From positions 186,001 through 250,000 of the forward strand of contig NZ_CAKKNC010000002.1 in assembly GCF_918741285.1 (NCBI RefSeq): 64,000 nucleotides of DNA, given 5' to 3'. A model generated the notes under the pieces. That model saw nothing but the letters and a program-made list of their open reading frames with translations. It was not told the DNA's origin and searched no databases. The translations under genes were made by a program, and so were the position numbers. Of this stretch, positions 55,413 to 64,000 are shown piece by piece (position 1 is the first letter of the stretch; each line of letters starts with the position of its first letter). Source of the DNA: Sphingobium sp. CECT 9361. Lineage in GTDB: Bacteria; Pseudomonadota; Alphaproteobacteria; Sphingomonadales; Sphingomonadaceae.

Positions 55413-56990
55413 ATGAAAATCGGTCGTGGCGGTCCCGACGATGACTCGATCGTATCTGAAAATCCGCTCGCTATCTCGCCGCATATCGCACCGCGTCTGA
55501 TCGACATTCCTTACGGCTTCGCGCGCAAGTTCGGGGTCGTTTTGCTCGGTGTTGAGGAAGGTGCACGTCTGGCGGTGGCCTTCCGCGAACGCGGCGATCC
55601 CCGTGTTCTCCTTGAGGTGCGTCGTCACCTCGCCCAGAGCTTCGACGTGCGCTTTGTGGATGACGTGCAATTCGACAAGCACCTGTCCCAGCATTATGCG
55701 ATGGACGGCAGCGCTGCGGCGATGGCCGGGTCGATGGAAGTCGGTGCCGACGAACTGGACCTGATCGCTGGGGACATTCCCACCGCCGACGATCTGCTCG
55801 ACAGCGCAGACGACGCTCCTGCCATCCGCCTGATCAACGGCATCATTGCCGAAGCCGCGCGGCAGGGTGTGTCGGATATTCATATTGAGCCCTATGAAAC
55901 GGGCCTAGTTGTCCGGATGCGGATCGACGGCGTATTGCGGGAAACGCTCCGCATGCCGCCGCATGTCGCGCCAGTGGTCGTCAGCCGCGTCAAGGTGATG
56001 GCGCGCCTCGACATCGCCGAACGCCGCGTGCCGCAGGATGGACGTATCGGCTTAACGCTGGGTGGCAAGCTGCTCGACGTGCGCGTCTCTACCTTGCCAA
56101 GCCGCGCTGGCGAGCGCGTGGTGCTGCGTATTCTTGACAAGGAAAATGCCGGATTGTCGCTCGATGTGTTGGGGATGACCGGCAATGCCGACCGCATTTT
56201 CCGCGAGGCGCTGGCCGAACCCAATGGCATCATCCTGGTCACCGGGCCGACCGGTTCGGGCAAGACGACGACGCTGTACGGCGGCCTGCGCCAGTTGAAC
56301 GACGGTAGCCGGAATATTCTGACCGTCGAAGATCCCGTTGAATACGCCATCGACGGCGTCGGCCAGACGCAGGTGAATCCCAAGGTCGGGCTGACGTTCG
56401 CGGCGGGCCTTCGCGCGATTCTGCGTCAGGATCCTGACGTGGTAATGATCGGCGAAATCCGTGACCGTGAGACTGCAGAGATCGCGGTACAGGCTTCGCT
56501 CACTGGCCATCTGGTTTTGTCCACTGTCCATACCAACGATGCCGTGGGCGCCATCACCCGGATGCGCGACATGCGCGTCGAACCGTTTCTGCTGGCCTCC
56601 ACGCTGCGCGCTGTGATTGCTCAGCGGCTGGTGCGACGCTTGTGCCAGCATTGCCGTGAGCCGGTACAAGCAGACAAATCCGCCTCCGCCTTGCTCGGCT
56701 TCGATCTGGGGACCATCGTCTACAAAGCGAAGGGGTGCCCGGAATGCGGCGAGACAGGGTTCAAGGGCCGCATCGGCGTGTTCGAAGCTATCCGCATCGA
56801 CGACACCATTCGTCGGCTTATCAACGACGGCGGCGATGAATCGCTGATCGCGCGTCACGCCTTCCTCAACGCGCCCAATCTGGGGTCTGCGGCTAGAGCG
56901 TTGGTCCGTGACGGTCAGACTACGGCCGAGGAAGCTATCCGGATTTCGCGCCGCGAAGCCGAGCCGGAAGCTGTAAAAGCCGATGCCTGA
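55413..56990 (+). CDS. gspE: Type II secretion system ATPase E
   Basis: A 525-residue cytoplasmic AAA-type motor. An N1/N2 domain is followed by the catalytic domain: SDIHIEPYETGLVVRMRIDG, Walker A GPTGSGKTTTLYGG, the Asp box region VEDPVEY, Walker B IGEIRDRETAEIA and HLVLSTVHTND. The zinc tetracysteine motif is LCQHC and CPECGETG. The ATG at 55413 has AGGAG eight bases upstream. Confidence 0.97.
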   Translation: MKIGRGGPDDDSIVSENPLAISPHIAPRLIDIPYGFARKFGVVLLGVEEGARLAVAFRERGDPRVLLEVRRHLAQSFDVRFVDDVQFDKHLSQHYAMDGSAAAMAGSMEVGADELDLIAGDIPTADDLLDSADDAPAIRLINGIIAEAARQGVSDIHIEPYETGLVVRMRIDGVLRETLRMPPHVAPVVVSRVKVMARLDIAERRVPQDGRIGLTLGGKLLDVRVSTLPSRAGERVVLRILDKENAGLSLDVLGMTGNADRIFREALAEPNGIILVTGPTGSGKTTTLYGGLRQLNDGSRNILTVEDPVEYAIDGVGQTQVNPKVGLTFAAGLRAILRQDPDVVMIGEIRDRETAEIAVQASLTGHLVLSTVHTNDAVGAITRMRDMRVEPFLLASTLRAVIAQRLVRRLCQHCREPVQADKSASALLGFDLGTIVYKAKGCPECGETGFKGRIGVFEAIRIDDTIRRLINDGGDESLIARHAFLNAPNLGSAARALVRDGQTTAEEAIRISRREAEPEAVKADA

Positions 56991-58203
56991 ATTCGATTAT
57001 CTCGCCATCGACCCGGCGGGTCGCGAGAAGCGAGGGAAGGTGCGTGCCGACACGATCGACGACGCAAAGGCGCGACTGGATGCGCGCAAGCTTTTCGTCG
57101 TCAAGGTCGATGCGGGTCTGACCGCGACGGCCCCGGCAGGACGCGCTCTGCTCGCCCGTCGTGGCAAGAAACTGTCGCCCAAGGAACTGACGCTGTTCAC
57201 CCGTCAGCTTTCGACGCTGGTGCAGGTCAGCCCGCTTGAAGAATCGCTGCGTACCATTTCTCGGCAAAGTGAGCAGGATCACGTCCGCGCTGTCATCGGT
57301 CGGGTGCATGCCGGGGTAATGGAAGGCCGCCGTCTGTCCGACGCGCTCGGTGCCGATCCCCGCAGCTTCCCGCCGCTTTACCGCGCGATGATCTCCGCAG
57401 GCGAAAGCTCCGGCAGCCTTCCCACGATTATGGAACGTCTCGCCGACCTGATGGAGCGGCAAGCGGTTATCCGGTCGAAGGTGACGACAGCCGTCGCCTA
57501 TCCGACCGTGCTTGCGGTGTTCGCGGTTACTGTCGTGATTGCTTTGATGGTGTTTGTCGTCCCCAAAATCGTCGAGCAATTTGATACAATTGGTCAACAA
57601 TTGCCGTTGCTTACGCGCATAGTCATCGGCATATCCAACATGCTGGTAAACTACTGGTATGTGTTTTTAGGTGTCGGCTTATTTGCCGGGTTGGCCGGGT
57701 GGTACGCCCTGCGGCAGCCCGCAATCCGCTATCGGTTCGATGGCTTTTTGTTGCGCCTGCCAGTCATAGGTCGCCTGATCCGCGATCTTCACGCCGCCCG
57801 CCTTGCACGTACGCTGTCCACTATGGTCGCCAGCCGATTGCCCCTGATGGAAGGGCTCGCGCTGACCGCCAACACCGTTCACAATCGCGTCCTGCGCCGT
57901 GCCTCTGACGACCTCGTCGTGGCCATTCGCGGCGGCGGCAGCCTGTCAGCGGCGTTGCGTCGTGCAGGGGTCTTCCCACCGCTGCTGGTATATCTCACAG
58001 CCAGCGGAGAAGCCGCCGGACGGCTCGACACCATGCTGGAACGCGCGGCAGATTATCTGGAACGGGAGTTCGACAGCTTTACGTCCACTGCGCTAGCCAT
58101 GCTGGAACCGATCATCATTATCTTGATGGGCGGCCTAGTTGCCGTCATCATCCTCTCCATCCTTCTTCCCATCCTGCAATTGCAAAGCCTTACAGGTGTT
58201 TAA
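56983..58203 (+). CDS. gspF: Type II secretion system inner-membrane platform protein F
   Basis: A 406-residue polytopic membrane protein with two T2SSF domains (LTLFTRQLSTLVQVSPLEES near residue 65 and LHAARLARTLSTMVASRLP near residue 265) and three transmembrane helices (VLAVFAVTVVIALMVFVVP, WYVFLGVGLFAGLAGWYAL and the C-terminal IIIILMGGLVAVIILSILLP). It overlaps gspE by eight bases. Confidence 0.97.
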   Translation: MPEFDYLAIDPAGREKRGKVRADTIDDAKARLDARKLFVVKVDAGLTATAPAGRALLARRGKKLSPKELTLFTRQLSTLVQVSPLEESLRTISRQSEQDHVRAVIGRVHAGVMEGRRLSDALGADPRSFPPLYRAMISAGESSGSLPTIMERLADLMERQAVIRSKVTTAVAYPTVLAVFAVTVVIALMVFVVPKIVEQFDTIGQQLPLLTRIVIGISNMLVNYWYVFLGVGLFAGLAGWYALRQPAIRYRFDGFLLRLPVIGRLIRDLHAARLARTLSTMVASRLPLMEGLALTANTVHNRVLRRASDDLVVAIRGGGSLSAALRRAGVFPPLLVYLTASGEAAGRLDTMLERAADYLEREFDSFTSTALAMLEPIIIILMGGLVAVIILSILLPILQLQSLTGV

Positions 58204-58207
58204 GTCC

Positions 58208-58684
58208 ATGAAGTCCCCCTTCACCCATCGCGCCGCAGAACGCGGCTCCGTGTTCTCGCGCCGTTCCGCCGAACACGGCTTCACGCTCGTCGAGCTTCTC
58301 GTCGTGATTGTGATCATCGGCTTATTGGCGACCATCGTTGCGATCAACGTCATCCCCGCGACCGACAAGGCCCGCGTCGAAAAGGCCAAGGCCGACGTCG
58401 CGACGATCGAGCAGGCGCTTGATCAGTACCGCCTCGACAACCTCAATTATCCAAGCGGCACCGAAGGGTTGCAGGCGCTCCTGTCGCCCCCTGCGACGCT
58501 GGCCCAACCGGCCCGCTACCGCCGTGGCGGCTACATCAAGAAGCTGCCGGCCGATCCCTGGGGCCGTCCTTACAGCTATTCCGTACCTGGCAAAAAGGGA
58601 CCGTTCGACATCTATTCGCTGGGTGCCGACGGCCAGCCGGGCGGCGAGGGTGACAATGCCGACATCTATTCCAGCGAGATCTAA
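58208..58684 (+). CDS. gspG: Type II secretion system major pseudopilin G
   Basis: A 158-residue prepilin-like protein and main subunit of the pseudopilus. The prepilin peptidase site is HG/FTLVELLVVIVIIGLLATI, with Glu at +5 of the mature protein. The globular part contains YRLDNLNYPSGTEGLQAL, the GGYIKKLPADPWGRPYSY motif and the Ca-site region SLGADGQPGGEGDNADI. The leader peptide is longer than usual, about 27 residues. Start ATG at 58208, four bases after gspF. Confidence 0.97.
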   Translation: MKSPFTHRAAERGSVFSRRSAEHGFTLVELLVVIVIIGLLATIVAINVIPATDKARVEKAKADVATIEQALDQYRLDNLNYPSGTEGLQALLSPPATLAQPARYRRGGYIKKLPADPWGRPYSYSVPGKKGPFDIYSLGADGQPGGEGDNADIYSSEI

Positions 58685-59126
58685 AGCCAGAGAGCAAGGC
58701 TTTACGCTGGTAGAGTTGATGGTGGTGATCGCGATCATCGGCCTCACGTCGGCCGCCGTGCTGCTTGCTATCCCGGATCCTCGGGGGCGTGTCATGGACG
58801 ATGCGGAGCGCTTCGCTGCACGGACACTGGCCGCCCGCGACAACGCCGTCGTGCTGGCACAGCCTATCGCCGTGTGGGTGTCCGCATCGGGCTATGGTTT
58901 CGAACGTCGCCGGGAAGGACAATGGGTGCCGGTCGAAGACAAGCCCTTCGTTACGACGAACTGGCGCGAAGGCACGACCGCGCTGGTGGGCGATTCTGGG
59001 CGCGTACAAGTCATGTTCGATAGCACCGGGCTCCCTGCCGACCCTCTCAATTTAAGGCTGACCCGCGACGACCAGACGGTGTCCGTGCGAGTCGACATGG
59101 CTGGAAAAGTCGATGTCGAAGGTTGA
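58656..59126 (+). CDS. gspH: Type II secretion system minor pseudopilin H
   Basis: A 156-residue minor pseudopilin with the prepilin site QG/FTLVELMVVIAIIGLTSA and a beta-rich globular domain (AVWVSASGYGFERRREGQWV, LRLTRDDQTVSVRVD). The ATG at 58656 has AGGG upstream and overlaps gspG by 29 bases in another frame. The longer in-frame ORF back to 58338 lies inside gspG and is not expected to be used. Confidence 0.88.
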   Translation: MPTSIPARSKAREQGFTLVELMVVIAIIGLTSAAVLLAIPDPRGRVMDDAERFAARTLAARDNAVVLAQPIAVWVSASGYGFERRREGQWVPVEDKPFVTTNWREGTTALVGDSGRVQVMFDSTGLPADPLNLRLTRDDQTVSVRVDMAGKVDVEG

Positions 59127-59490
59127 TCGGACGATGCAGCAATCGGGCTTCACCCTTCTTGAGATGCTGGTAGCGCTTGCGGTGTTCAGTCTCGCTGCGC
59201 TGGCCCTGATCCGCTTGCAGGGCGTCACCATCCGCACTGCCGCCGATCTCGACGGCAAGGTGATGGCGCAGATTGTCGCGCGCAACCTTATGGTCGGATG
59301 GCAGACCGATCCCCAGCCGCCAAGCATGGGTAAAGCCGATGGTGAAGTTGAGAACGCCGGGCAACGCTGGCGTTGGACACGTGAAGCGACCGCCTTGGAC
59401 GACAAACGCCTGATGCGCGTCGATGTAAGGGTCGAGGGCCAAGTGAGCACCGCGCCCGCCGTCCTCACCTTCGTACGACGGGTTGAGTGA
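59113..59490 (+). CDS. gspI: Type II secretion system minor pseudopilin I
   Basis: A 125-residue minor pseudopilin. The prepilin site is SG/FTLLEMLVALAVFSLAALA, and the globular domain has NLMVGWQTDPQPPSMGKADG and RWRWTREATALDD, typical of GspI. It overlaps gspH by 14 bases and gspJ by four. Confidence 0.93.
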   Translation: MSKVDRTMQQSGFTLLEMLVALAVFSLAALALIRLQGVTIRTAADLDGKVMAQIVARNLMVGWQTDPQPPSMGKADGEVENAGQRWRWTREATALDDKRLMRVDVRVEGQVSTAPAVLTFVRRVE

Positions 59491-60122
59491 TTACCGTGCG
59501 GAACAATGGCTTCACTCTGATCGAGCTGCTCGTCGCCCTCACGATCTTCGCCATGCTGGCGGGAGCGGGTGTGTTGCTGCTTGGCAATAGCGTATCGGCG
59601 CAGGGTGCGATCAAGGCGCATCTCGATGACATGGCGGCGTTGGAACGCATGGATGGCGCACTTTCCGCCGATCTGGGGCAGGCGGTATCGCGGATCAGCC
59701 GCACGGAAACCGGCGCACTGGCTCCAGCATTTTTCGCCAATCCGCAAGGCGAGGCGGCACCCATCATGCAATTCATCCGCGCCGGACGCAGCAACTTCAG
59801 CGATGCGCCCCGCTCTTCCCTTCAAAAGGTCGAATATTGGTTTCGCCAGGGGAAGCTCGAGCGGCGTACCTACGATCAGGTGGATGGCGGCGTGGCGGTT
59901 GACCCTGCCGCTCTACTGGAAGGCGTCCAGTCGGTGACGCTGCGATTCCGTAATGCCCGTGGCGATTGGCTCAATGTCTGGACACCCCAACAACCCGATC
60001 TATTACCGCGGGCTGTGGAGATGAACCTGGTGCGAAGCGGTGGTTCCGCGCTCACTATGCTATTTGCGGTTGGCCCAGGACCGGAAGAGCGCGCTTTGCC
60101 CGGGGCGGTGTCCGGTGGGTAA
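59487..60122 (+). CDS. gspJ: Type II secretion system minor pseudopilin J
   Basis: A 211-residue minor pseudopilin with site NG/FTLIELLVALTIFAMLAGA and the family stretches MDGALSADLGQAVSRI, VEYWFRQGKLERRTYDQVDG and SVTLRFRNARGDWLNVW. The start is GTG at 59487, overlapping gspI (GTGA); a GTG at 59496 is also possible. Confidence 0.92.
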   Translation: MITVRNNGFTLIELLVALTIFAMLAGAGVLLLGNSVSAQGAIKAHLDDMAALERMDGALSADLGQAVSRISRTETGALAPAFFANPQGEAAPIMQFIRAGRSNFSDAPRSSLQKVEYWFRQGKLERRTYDQVDGGVAVDPAALLEGVQSVTLRFRNARGDWLNVWTPQQPDLLPRAVEMNLVRSGGSALTMLFAVGPGPEERALPGAVSGG

Positions 60123-61107
60123 GCAGCCGAAAGACCATGAACTCGGTGCGGCGCTCCTCACTGTGCTGCTCCTAGTGGCCGTGATGTCCGTCATTGCTGC
60201 GACCGCGCTGGAGCGGGTAACTCTGGCAACCCGGCTGACAGGCAACGCCGGGCTGCAGGCACAGGCGCGCGCCTATGCCGACGCTGCCGAAGACATCGCC
60301 AAGTTGCGTATCGCCGATCTCGTCGCGGCGCAGCCCGGCAAGACCACGCTTGCAGGCAACTGGCTCGGCACCCCGCAACAACTGCCGGTGCCCGGCGGCA
60401 GCGCAACAGCGCGTGTGACCGACAGCGGAAATTGCTTCAATCTTAATAGCGTGGTTACTGGCGATAACCCTGAAAATCTTAAGGTCCGCCCGGTCGGCGT
60501 AAGCCAGTTCGAGGCACTGATGCAGGCATTGGCAATCGATCCAAGGCAGGCGCAGATTGTAGCGGCCTCCCTGGCCGACTGGATCGATACCGACGCCGTA
60601 CCACAACCGGGTGGGGGAGAAGACGAAGTCTATCTTGGCCTTGCGCAGCCTTATCGCGCAGCAAACCGGATCATGACCGATCCCAGCGAATTGCGCGCGG
60701 TGCAGGGCGTTACGCCAGCGCTGTATGGCATATTGCGTCCCTGGATATGCGCGCTGCCGATCAGCGATCTTTCACCCATCAATGTCAACACCCTCTTGCC
60801 GCAGCAGGCGCCGCTGTTCGTCATGCTCCTGCCGGGAAAAGTGACGGTCGAACAAGCGCGACTATGGCTGGCGCAACGCCCGGCGGATGGCTATGGGAGC
60901 CCCAACACATTTTGGGCGCTTCCAGGACGGGCAGGGATCATTCCTTCTGGCGAGGTCGGTGCGCAGGTGAAGTTGACCAGCCGATGGTTCCGTGTCGATA
61001 TTGAGGTAGAATTGGGGGGCATGGACTTGAGCGAGACAGCGTTAATTGACGCGCAGCCCTCTATGCCTGCCAAGCTTGTGTATCGTTACTGGGGCGAAAG
61101 CGCATGA
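60115..61107 (+). CDS. gspK: Type II secretion system minor pseudopilin K
   Basis: A 330-residue large minor pseudopilin that caps the pseudopilus tip with GspI and GspJ. The N-terminal hydrophobic helix is GAALLTVLLLVAVMSVIAATA, with no Glu at +5, which is normal for GspK. The body has a RQAQIVAASLADWIDTDAVP segment and LSPINVNTLLPQQAPLFVML, the helix-hairpin-helix part. The GTG at 60115 overlaps gspJ by eight bases and leaves a short prepilin leader; the ORF extension to 60040 is inside gspJ. Confidence 0.9.
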   Translation: MGKQPKDHELGAALLTVLLLVAVMSVIAATALERVTLATRLTGNAGLQAQARAYADAAEDIAKLRIADLVAAQPGKTTLAGNWLGTPQQLPVPGGSATARVTDSGNCFNLNSVVTGDNPENLKVRPVGVSQFEALMQALAIDPRQAQIVAASLADWIDTDAVPQPGGGEDEVYLGLAQPYRAANRIMTDPSELRAVQGVTPALYGILRPWICALPISDLSPINVNTLLPQQAPLFVMLLPGKVTVEQARLWLAQRPADGYGSPNTFWALPGRAGIIPSGEVGAQVKLTSRWFRVDIEVELGGMDLSETALIDAQPSMPAKLVYRYWGESA

Positions 61108-62225
61108 GCGGCCGCGATGCTTTGATAATCGTCCTCCCGCAGAAGGCTGATGCCGAGCCGGAATGGATGCGCGTGATCGACCAAACGGTTGTTCAGCGTG
61201 GGAAAGGCGCTGACTGGTTGTCCGCTTGTGGCCTCCGAGAGTTGCCCACGAATAGTGTCTCTATGCTGGTGGCGCCTGCTGCGGCGACTACGCTGCATTG
61301 GGTGGAGATGCCCGATCTTCCGGCGCGGCAAGGGCGGGCAGCGGCGCGTCTCACCGCGCTCGATACCAGCATCGGGCAAGCCGACACCATGGCCGCGGCG
61401 ACCGACGAGCAAAACGATCCTGCCAAGCCCCATCTAGTCGCCGTCACCGCTCGCGCCGATTTGCAGCATTGGTTGCTCTGGTCTCAGCATAATGGGATAG
61501 ATCCCGACGTCATCATCCCGGCTGCTCTGCTGCTACCCGACCCGTTGGAGAGCTTTGCGCGCGGGACGGTCGGCGATACGACGCTGCTACGCGGCAACGG
61601 CATCATCGTGGCAGAAGACGATCCGATTGCCTCGCTTCTGGTGGCTGACGCGGTTGTTCAGGATTTGCCAGCCGATGCCGTTACAACGGCTATGATCGAT
61701 GCGCTGGAGCACCCGGCAATCAACCTGCGCCAAGGCGATTTTGCCAAACGGACCCGCATGACCGTCGACCGCGATCAAGTCGCGCGGATCGTCATGTGGA
61801 GTGGCTTCGTAGCGTTGGTCAGCCTGCTGATTGCCTTGATAGCGATCATAAAGCTCAACGTTGACGCCGACCGTCTCGATGCCGAAAGCCTCGCCATAGC
61901 CCGCAAGGTCGCGCCCAATGCCGTAGATGCCATTGATGCGGCAACCCAAGTCGATCAGCAACTGATCAAGCGCGGCACCGGTGCTTATGGCTTCTCCGGC
62001 CCTACGGCGGGCCTTTATGCAGCCATGCGGGGCAGTCCGTCGGTTGGATTGACTTTACTCGACCGCAGTCAGGATGGGACATTGAAAGCGACACTGGCGG
62101 CGCCGAAAGCCGACGATATCAATGTCGTGCTGCTGGCATTGCAGGCATCGGGTTTTACGATCACCGCGACATCTTCGCAGGACCCCAGCGGTCGCGTGCT
62201 GGCCAACATAACGGTGCGGCCATGA
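61104..62225 (+). CDS. gspL: Type II secretion system protein L
   Basis: A 373-residue bitopic protein: a cytoplasmic actin-like domain (residues 1-225) that binds GspE, one transmembrane helix (VMWSGFVALVSLLIALIAII) at about 230-250, and a periplasmic ferredoxin-like domain ending ATSSQDPSGRVLANITVRP. Assigned mostly by position and architecture because the family is divergent. Overlaps gspK and gspM by four bases each. Confidence 0.88.
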   Translation: MSGRDALIIVLPQKADAEPEWMRVIDQTVVQRGKGADWLSACGLRELPTNSVSMLVAPAAATTLHWVEMPDLPARQGRAAARLTALDTSIGQADTMAAATDEQNDPAKPHLVAVTARADLQHWLLWSQHNGIDPDVIIPAALLLPDPLESFARGTVGDTTLLRGNGIIVAEDDPIASLLVADAVVQDLPADAVTTAMIDALEHPAINLRQGDFAKRTRMTVDRDQVARIVMWSGFVALVSLLIALIAIIKLNVDADRLDAESLAIARKVAPNAVDAIDAATQVDQQLIKRGTGAYGFSGPTAGLYAAMRGSPSVGLTLLDRSQDGTLKATLAAPKADDINVVLLALQASGFTITATSSQDPSGRVLANITVRP

Positions 62226-62701
62226 GCGCTCTCAAAAACTGGTGGGCTGACTTGAGCCAGCGCGAACGCATGCTGGTCGGGGTAATGGGCGTCCTGGTCT
62301 TCGTTGTGTTCCTGTGGCTGGCCATCGCTCGCCCGGTTGAGGCAGGATTGGCCAACGCGCGGGAACGGCAGGCACAGGCACAGGACCGCAACGCCTCTAT
62401 ACGGGCAAAGGTCAAGACGCTGAAGGCTTTGCCAACCCAGCAGGCTGTCGCCGCTGTGGGCTCGCTCGATCAGATGGTCGGCCAAAGCGCAGGTGAAGCG
62501 GGCTTCACTCTCGAACGTGCGCAGGCTCAGGGAGAAGACCGGGTCGAACTGGCCATCGCATCTGCGCGTCCTACGGCTCTGTTTGGCTGGATCTCCGCGC
62601 TCGAAGCGCAAGGCATTGTCGTCGAAACGCTGACGGTTCAACCAGCCCCGACTGCCGGGACGATTTCCGTGCGGGCCGTGTTGAAGAGGGCAGGCCAATG
62701 A
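62222..62701 (+). CDS. gspM: Type II secretion system protein M
   Basis: A 159-residue bitopic protein: a short cytoplasmic stub with WWADLSQRERMLVGVMGVLV (the WxxLSxRER pattern typical of GspM), one transmembrane helix and a periplasmic ferredoxin-like domain (FGWISALEAQGIVVETLTVQ). It pairs with GspL. Confidence 0.9.
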   Translation: MSALKNWWADLSQRERMLVGVMGVLVFVVFLWLAIARPVEAGLANARERQAQAQDRNASIRAKVKTLKALPTQQAVAAVGSLDQMVGQSAGEAGFTLERAQAQGEDRVELAIASARPTALFGWISALEAQGIVVETLTVQPAPTAGTISVRAVLKRAGQ

Positions 62702-63420
62702 TGAGGCCCGTTCTTTCACGGCGTGCAAAGCTTGGTTTGCTTGGTGCCTTCGTTCTGGGCTTGGTCGCATTCTTTCCCCTGCGTTTGGCAATCGGCTTAT
62801 TTGGCTTGGAAGGGCAGGGGGTTAGCGCGCGCGCCGTTCAGGGCAGCCTTTGGTATGGCCGGATCGACCAGTTGATGGTCGGCGACGTGTCGGTCGGCAC
62901 GGTGCATGCTGGTTTGTCGCCGATCCAGTTGTTGGTCGGGCGGGCGCGGCTCGATCTTGGTCGCAAGGCTGGATTGCCCGACGATATTGAAGGCGCGCTG
63001 ACCGTTGGATTTGGGCGTATCGGTCTGGATGATGTGACGGGTAATCTGCCCGTCGGTGCCGCCTTGGCGCCGTTGCCGATCAGCAGTATAACTTTCACCG
63101 ATATGAGTGCATATTTTTCGGGTGGAGCCTGCGGTCATGCCGAAGGGCGGGTCAAAGCCTCGATTGCCGGTGAACTACCCGGTTTGAATCTGAGCCAAGG
63201 TTTGAGCGGGGATGTGCGATGTGATGGGTCTTCCATTCTGCTGCCGCTGGTCAGTCAATCGGGGCTGGAGAAGCTGAACCTGCGTATCAACGCGGATGGC
63301 CATTACACCGCTGAAATGCGCATAACGAGCAGTGATCCCGCCTTGGGGCAGGGATTGGGCGCTATGGGATTTCAGCAGGCCGGGGATGGTTATACGCTAA
63401 GGATCGACGGGACGTTGTGA
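62698..63420 (+). CDS. gspN: Type II secretion system protein N
   Basis: A 240-residue protein with one N-terminal transmembrane helix (LLGAFVLGLVAFFPLRLAI) and a beta-rich periplasmic domain, with VQGSLWYGRIDQLMVGDVSV and CGHAEGRVKASI. GspN is an accessory component found in a subset of type II systems. It overlaps gspM by four bases and the prepilin peptidase gene by four bases. Confidence 0.87.
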   Translation: MMRPVLSRRAKLGLLGAFVLGLVAFFPLRLAIGLFGLEGQGVSARAVQGSLWYGRIDQLMVGDVSVGTVHAGLSPIQLLVGRARLDLGRKAGLPDDIEGALTVGFGRIGLDDVTGNLPVGAALAPLPISSITFTDMSAYFSGGACGHAEGRVKASIAGELPGLNLSQGLSGDVRCDGSSILLPLVSQSGLEKLNLRINADGHYTAEMRITSSDPALGQGLGAMGFQQAGDGYTLRIDGTL

Positions 63421-64000
63421 ACGCACTGTGGGCGTTCGGCATGGGTGCTGTTGCGGGTGCGATTATCGGCAGCTTCCTTGCGACCCTCATCCTCCGCTGG
63501 CCAGAGGAACGCTCAGTGGCACAAGGGCGATCAGCGTGCGATAGTTGCGGTGTTGTCCTCGGGCCAATGGATTTGGTCCCGTTATTAAGTGCACTGGCGT
63601 ACCGAGGGCGCTGCCGGCGCTGCGGAGAGCCAATCGACCCATTGCACTTTTCGGTTGAATTGGGATGCGCGTTGATCGGTGGCATCGCGCTTATGCTCGC
63701 CCCGACTCTGGAAGGGGCAGGCTGGGCAATGCTCGGATGGGGGCTTTTGACCTTGGCCGTGCTGGACTGGCGTCACTTCTGGCTGCCGGATGCAATAACA
63801 TTACCTCTGGTTTTCCTTGGCCTGACTTTGGGTATGTGGACGACTGACATTGCCCTAGTCGACAGGGTTATCGGGGCCGCCGCAGGATACGGTGCATTGG
63901 TCGCGATCTCATTGGGCTACAAGGCTTGGCGCGGTCGCGAAGGCCTCGGGTTGGGCGATGCCAAGCTGCTGGGCGCTATAGGCGCGTGGTTCGGATGGCA
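63417..64000 (+). CDS. gspO: Prepilin peptidase (A24 family), C-terminus off window
   Basis: The last gene of the operon, open through base 64000, 194 residues visible. Start GTG at 63417 overlaps gspN (GTGA). It begins MNALWAFGMGAVAGAIIGSF, has the two zinc CxxC pairs (CDSCGVVLGP and CRRCGEPIDP) of the N-methyltransferase domain, and both catalytic aspartates of the aspartic peptidase: LDWRHFWLPD and GLGLGDAKLLGAIGAWFGW. It cleaves and methylates the GspG-K pseudopilins. Confidence 0.95.
   Translation, partial: MNALWAFGMGAVAGAIIGSFLATLILRWPEERSVAQGRSACDSCGVVLGPMDLVPLLSALAYRGRCRRCGEPIDPLHFSVELGCALIGGIALMLAPTLEGAGWAMLGWGLLTLAVLDWRHFWLPDAITLPLVFLGLTLGMWTTDIALVDRVIGAAAGYGALVAISLGYKAWRGREGLGLGDAKLLGAIGAWFGW

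Overview
The window looks like a chromosomal segment of an alphaproteobacterium of the sphingomonad type (order Sphingomonadales; genus not determinable). The basis is GC-rich coding with strong codon bias (very long antisense shadow ORFs), a low-cysteine alphaproteobacterial DksA, an RcdA (DUF1465) homologue, a split glycine decarboxylase (gcvPA/gcvPB), a non-hydrolysing WecB/WecC pair and a type II secretion locus preceded by a lipoprotein and a TonB-dependent receptor. No tRNA, rRNA, insertion sequence, prophage or CRISPR array was found.

Layout. 1-5.2 kb: surE (cut by the left edge) and serS, a secreted Ser/Gly-rich protein with a PEP-CTERM-like tail, dksA, a PilZ protein, two small DUF465 proteins and rcdA. 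5.3-14.2 kb: tamA-tamB (outer-membrane translocation and assembly), serine dehydratase sdaA and a dGTPase-like HD protein, tightly packed on the + strand. 14.3-19.0 kb: a tandem glycine riboswitch followed by gcvT-gcvH-gcvPA-gcvPB. 19.0-28.2 kb: a small unknown exported protein, then rpoC and rpoB on the - strand, separated by an inverted pair of GC-rich palindromic repeats. 28.5-46.9 kb: a surface-polysaccharide region. It has GDP-mannose synthesis (manC), ManNAcA synthesis (wecB, wecC), a CarF/TMEM189-type lipid desaturase, and a - strand run kdsD-kdsB-kdsA-lipoprotein hydrolase-kpsC-kpsS-glycosyltransferase. It continues with a PhyH-family oxygenase and a + strand operon of initiating glycosyl-phosphotransferase, flippase, glycosyltransferase and FkbM methyltransferase. 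46.9-64.0 kb: a (PT)n-linker lipoprotein, a TonB-dependent receptor, a prolyl-4-hydroxylase-like oxygenase, and a complete type II secretion operon gspC to gspN followed by the prepilin peptidase, which runs off the right edge.

How the parts work together. SdaA (serine to pyruvate) and the glycine cleavage system sit next to each other, the latter under a glycine-sensing riboswitch. The Kdo genes are physically tied to KpsC/KpsS rather than to lipid A genes, which suggests that Kdo here serves a capsule-type lipid linker; this matters because sphingomonads are known for replacing LPS with glycosphingolipids. Flippase-type assembly genes lie next to it, so the locus mixes two assembly logics. 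The lipoprotein/TonB receptor/type II secretion arrangement recalls, from memory, the phosphate-starvation lipoprotein ElpS locus of Caulobacter. A PhoB-box-like direct repeat precedes the lipoprotein gene, which makes a phosphate-regulated secreted lipoprotein system the most attractive candidate in this window.
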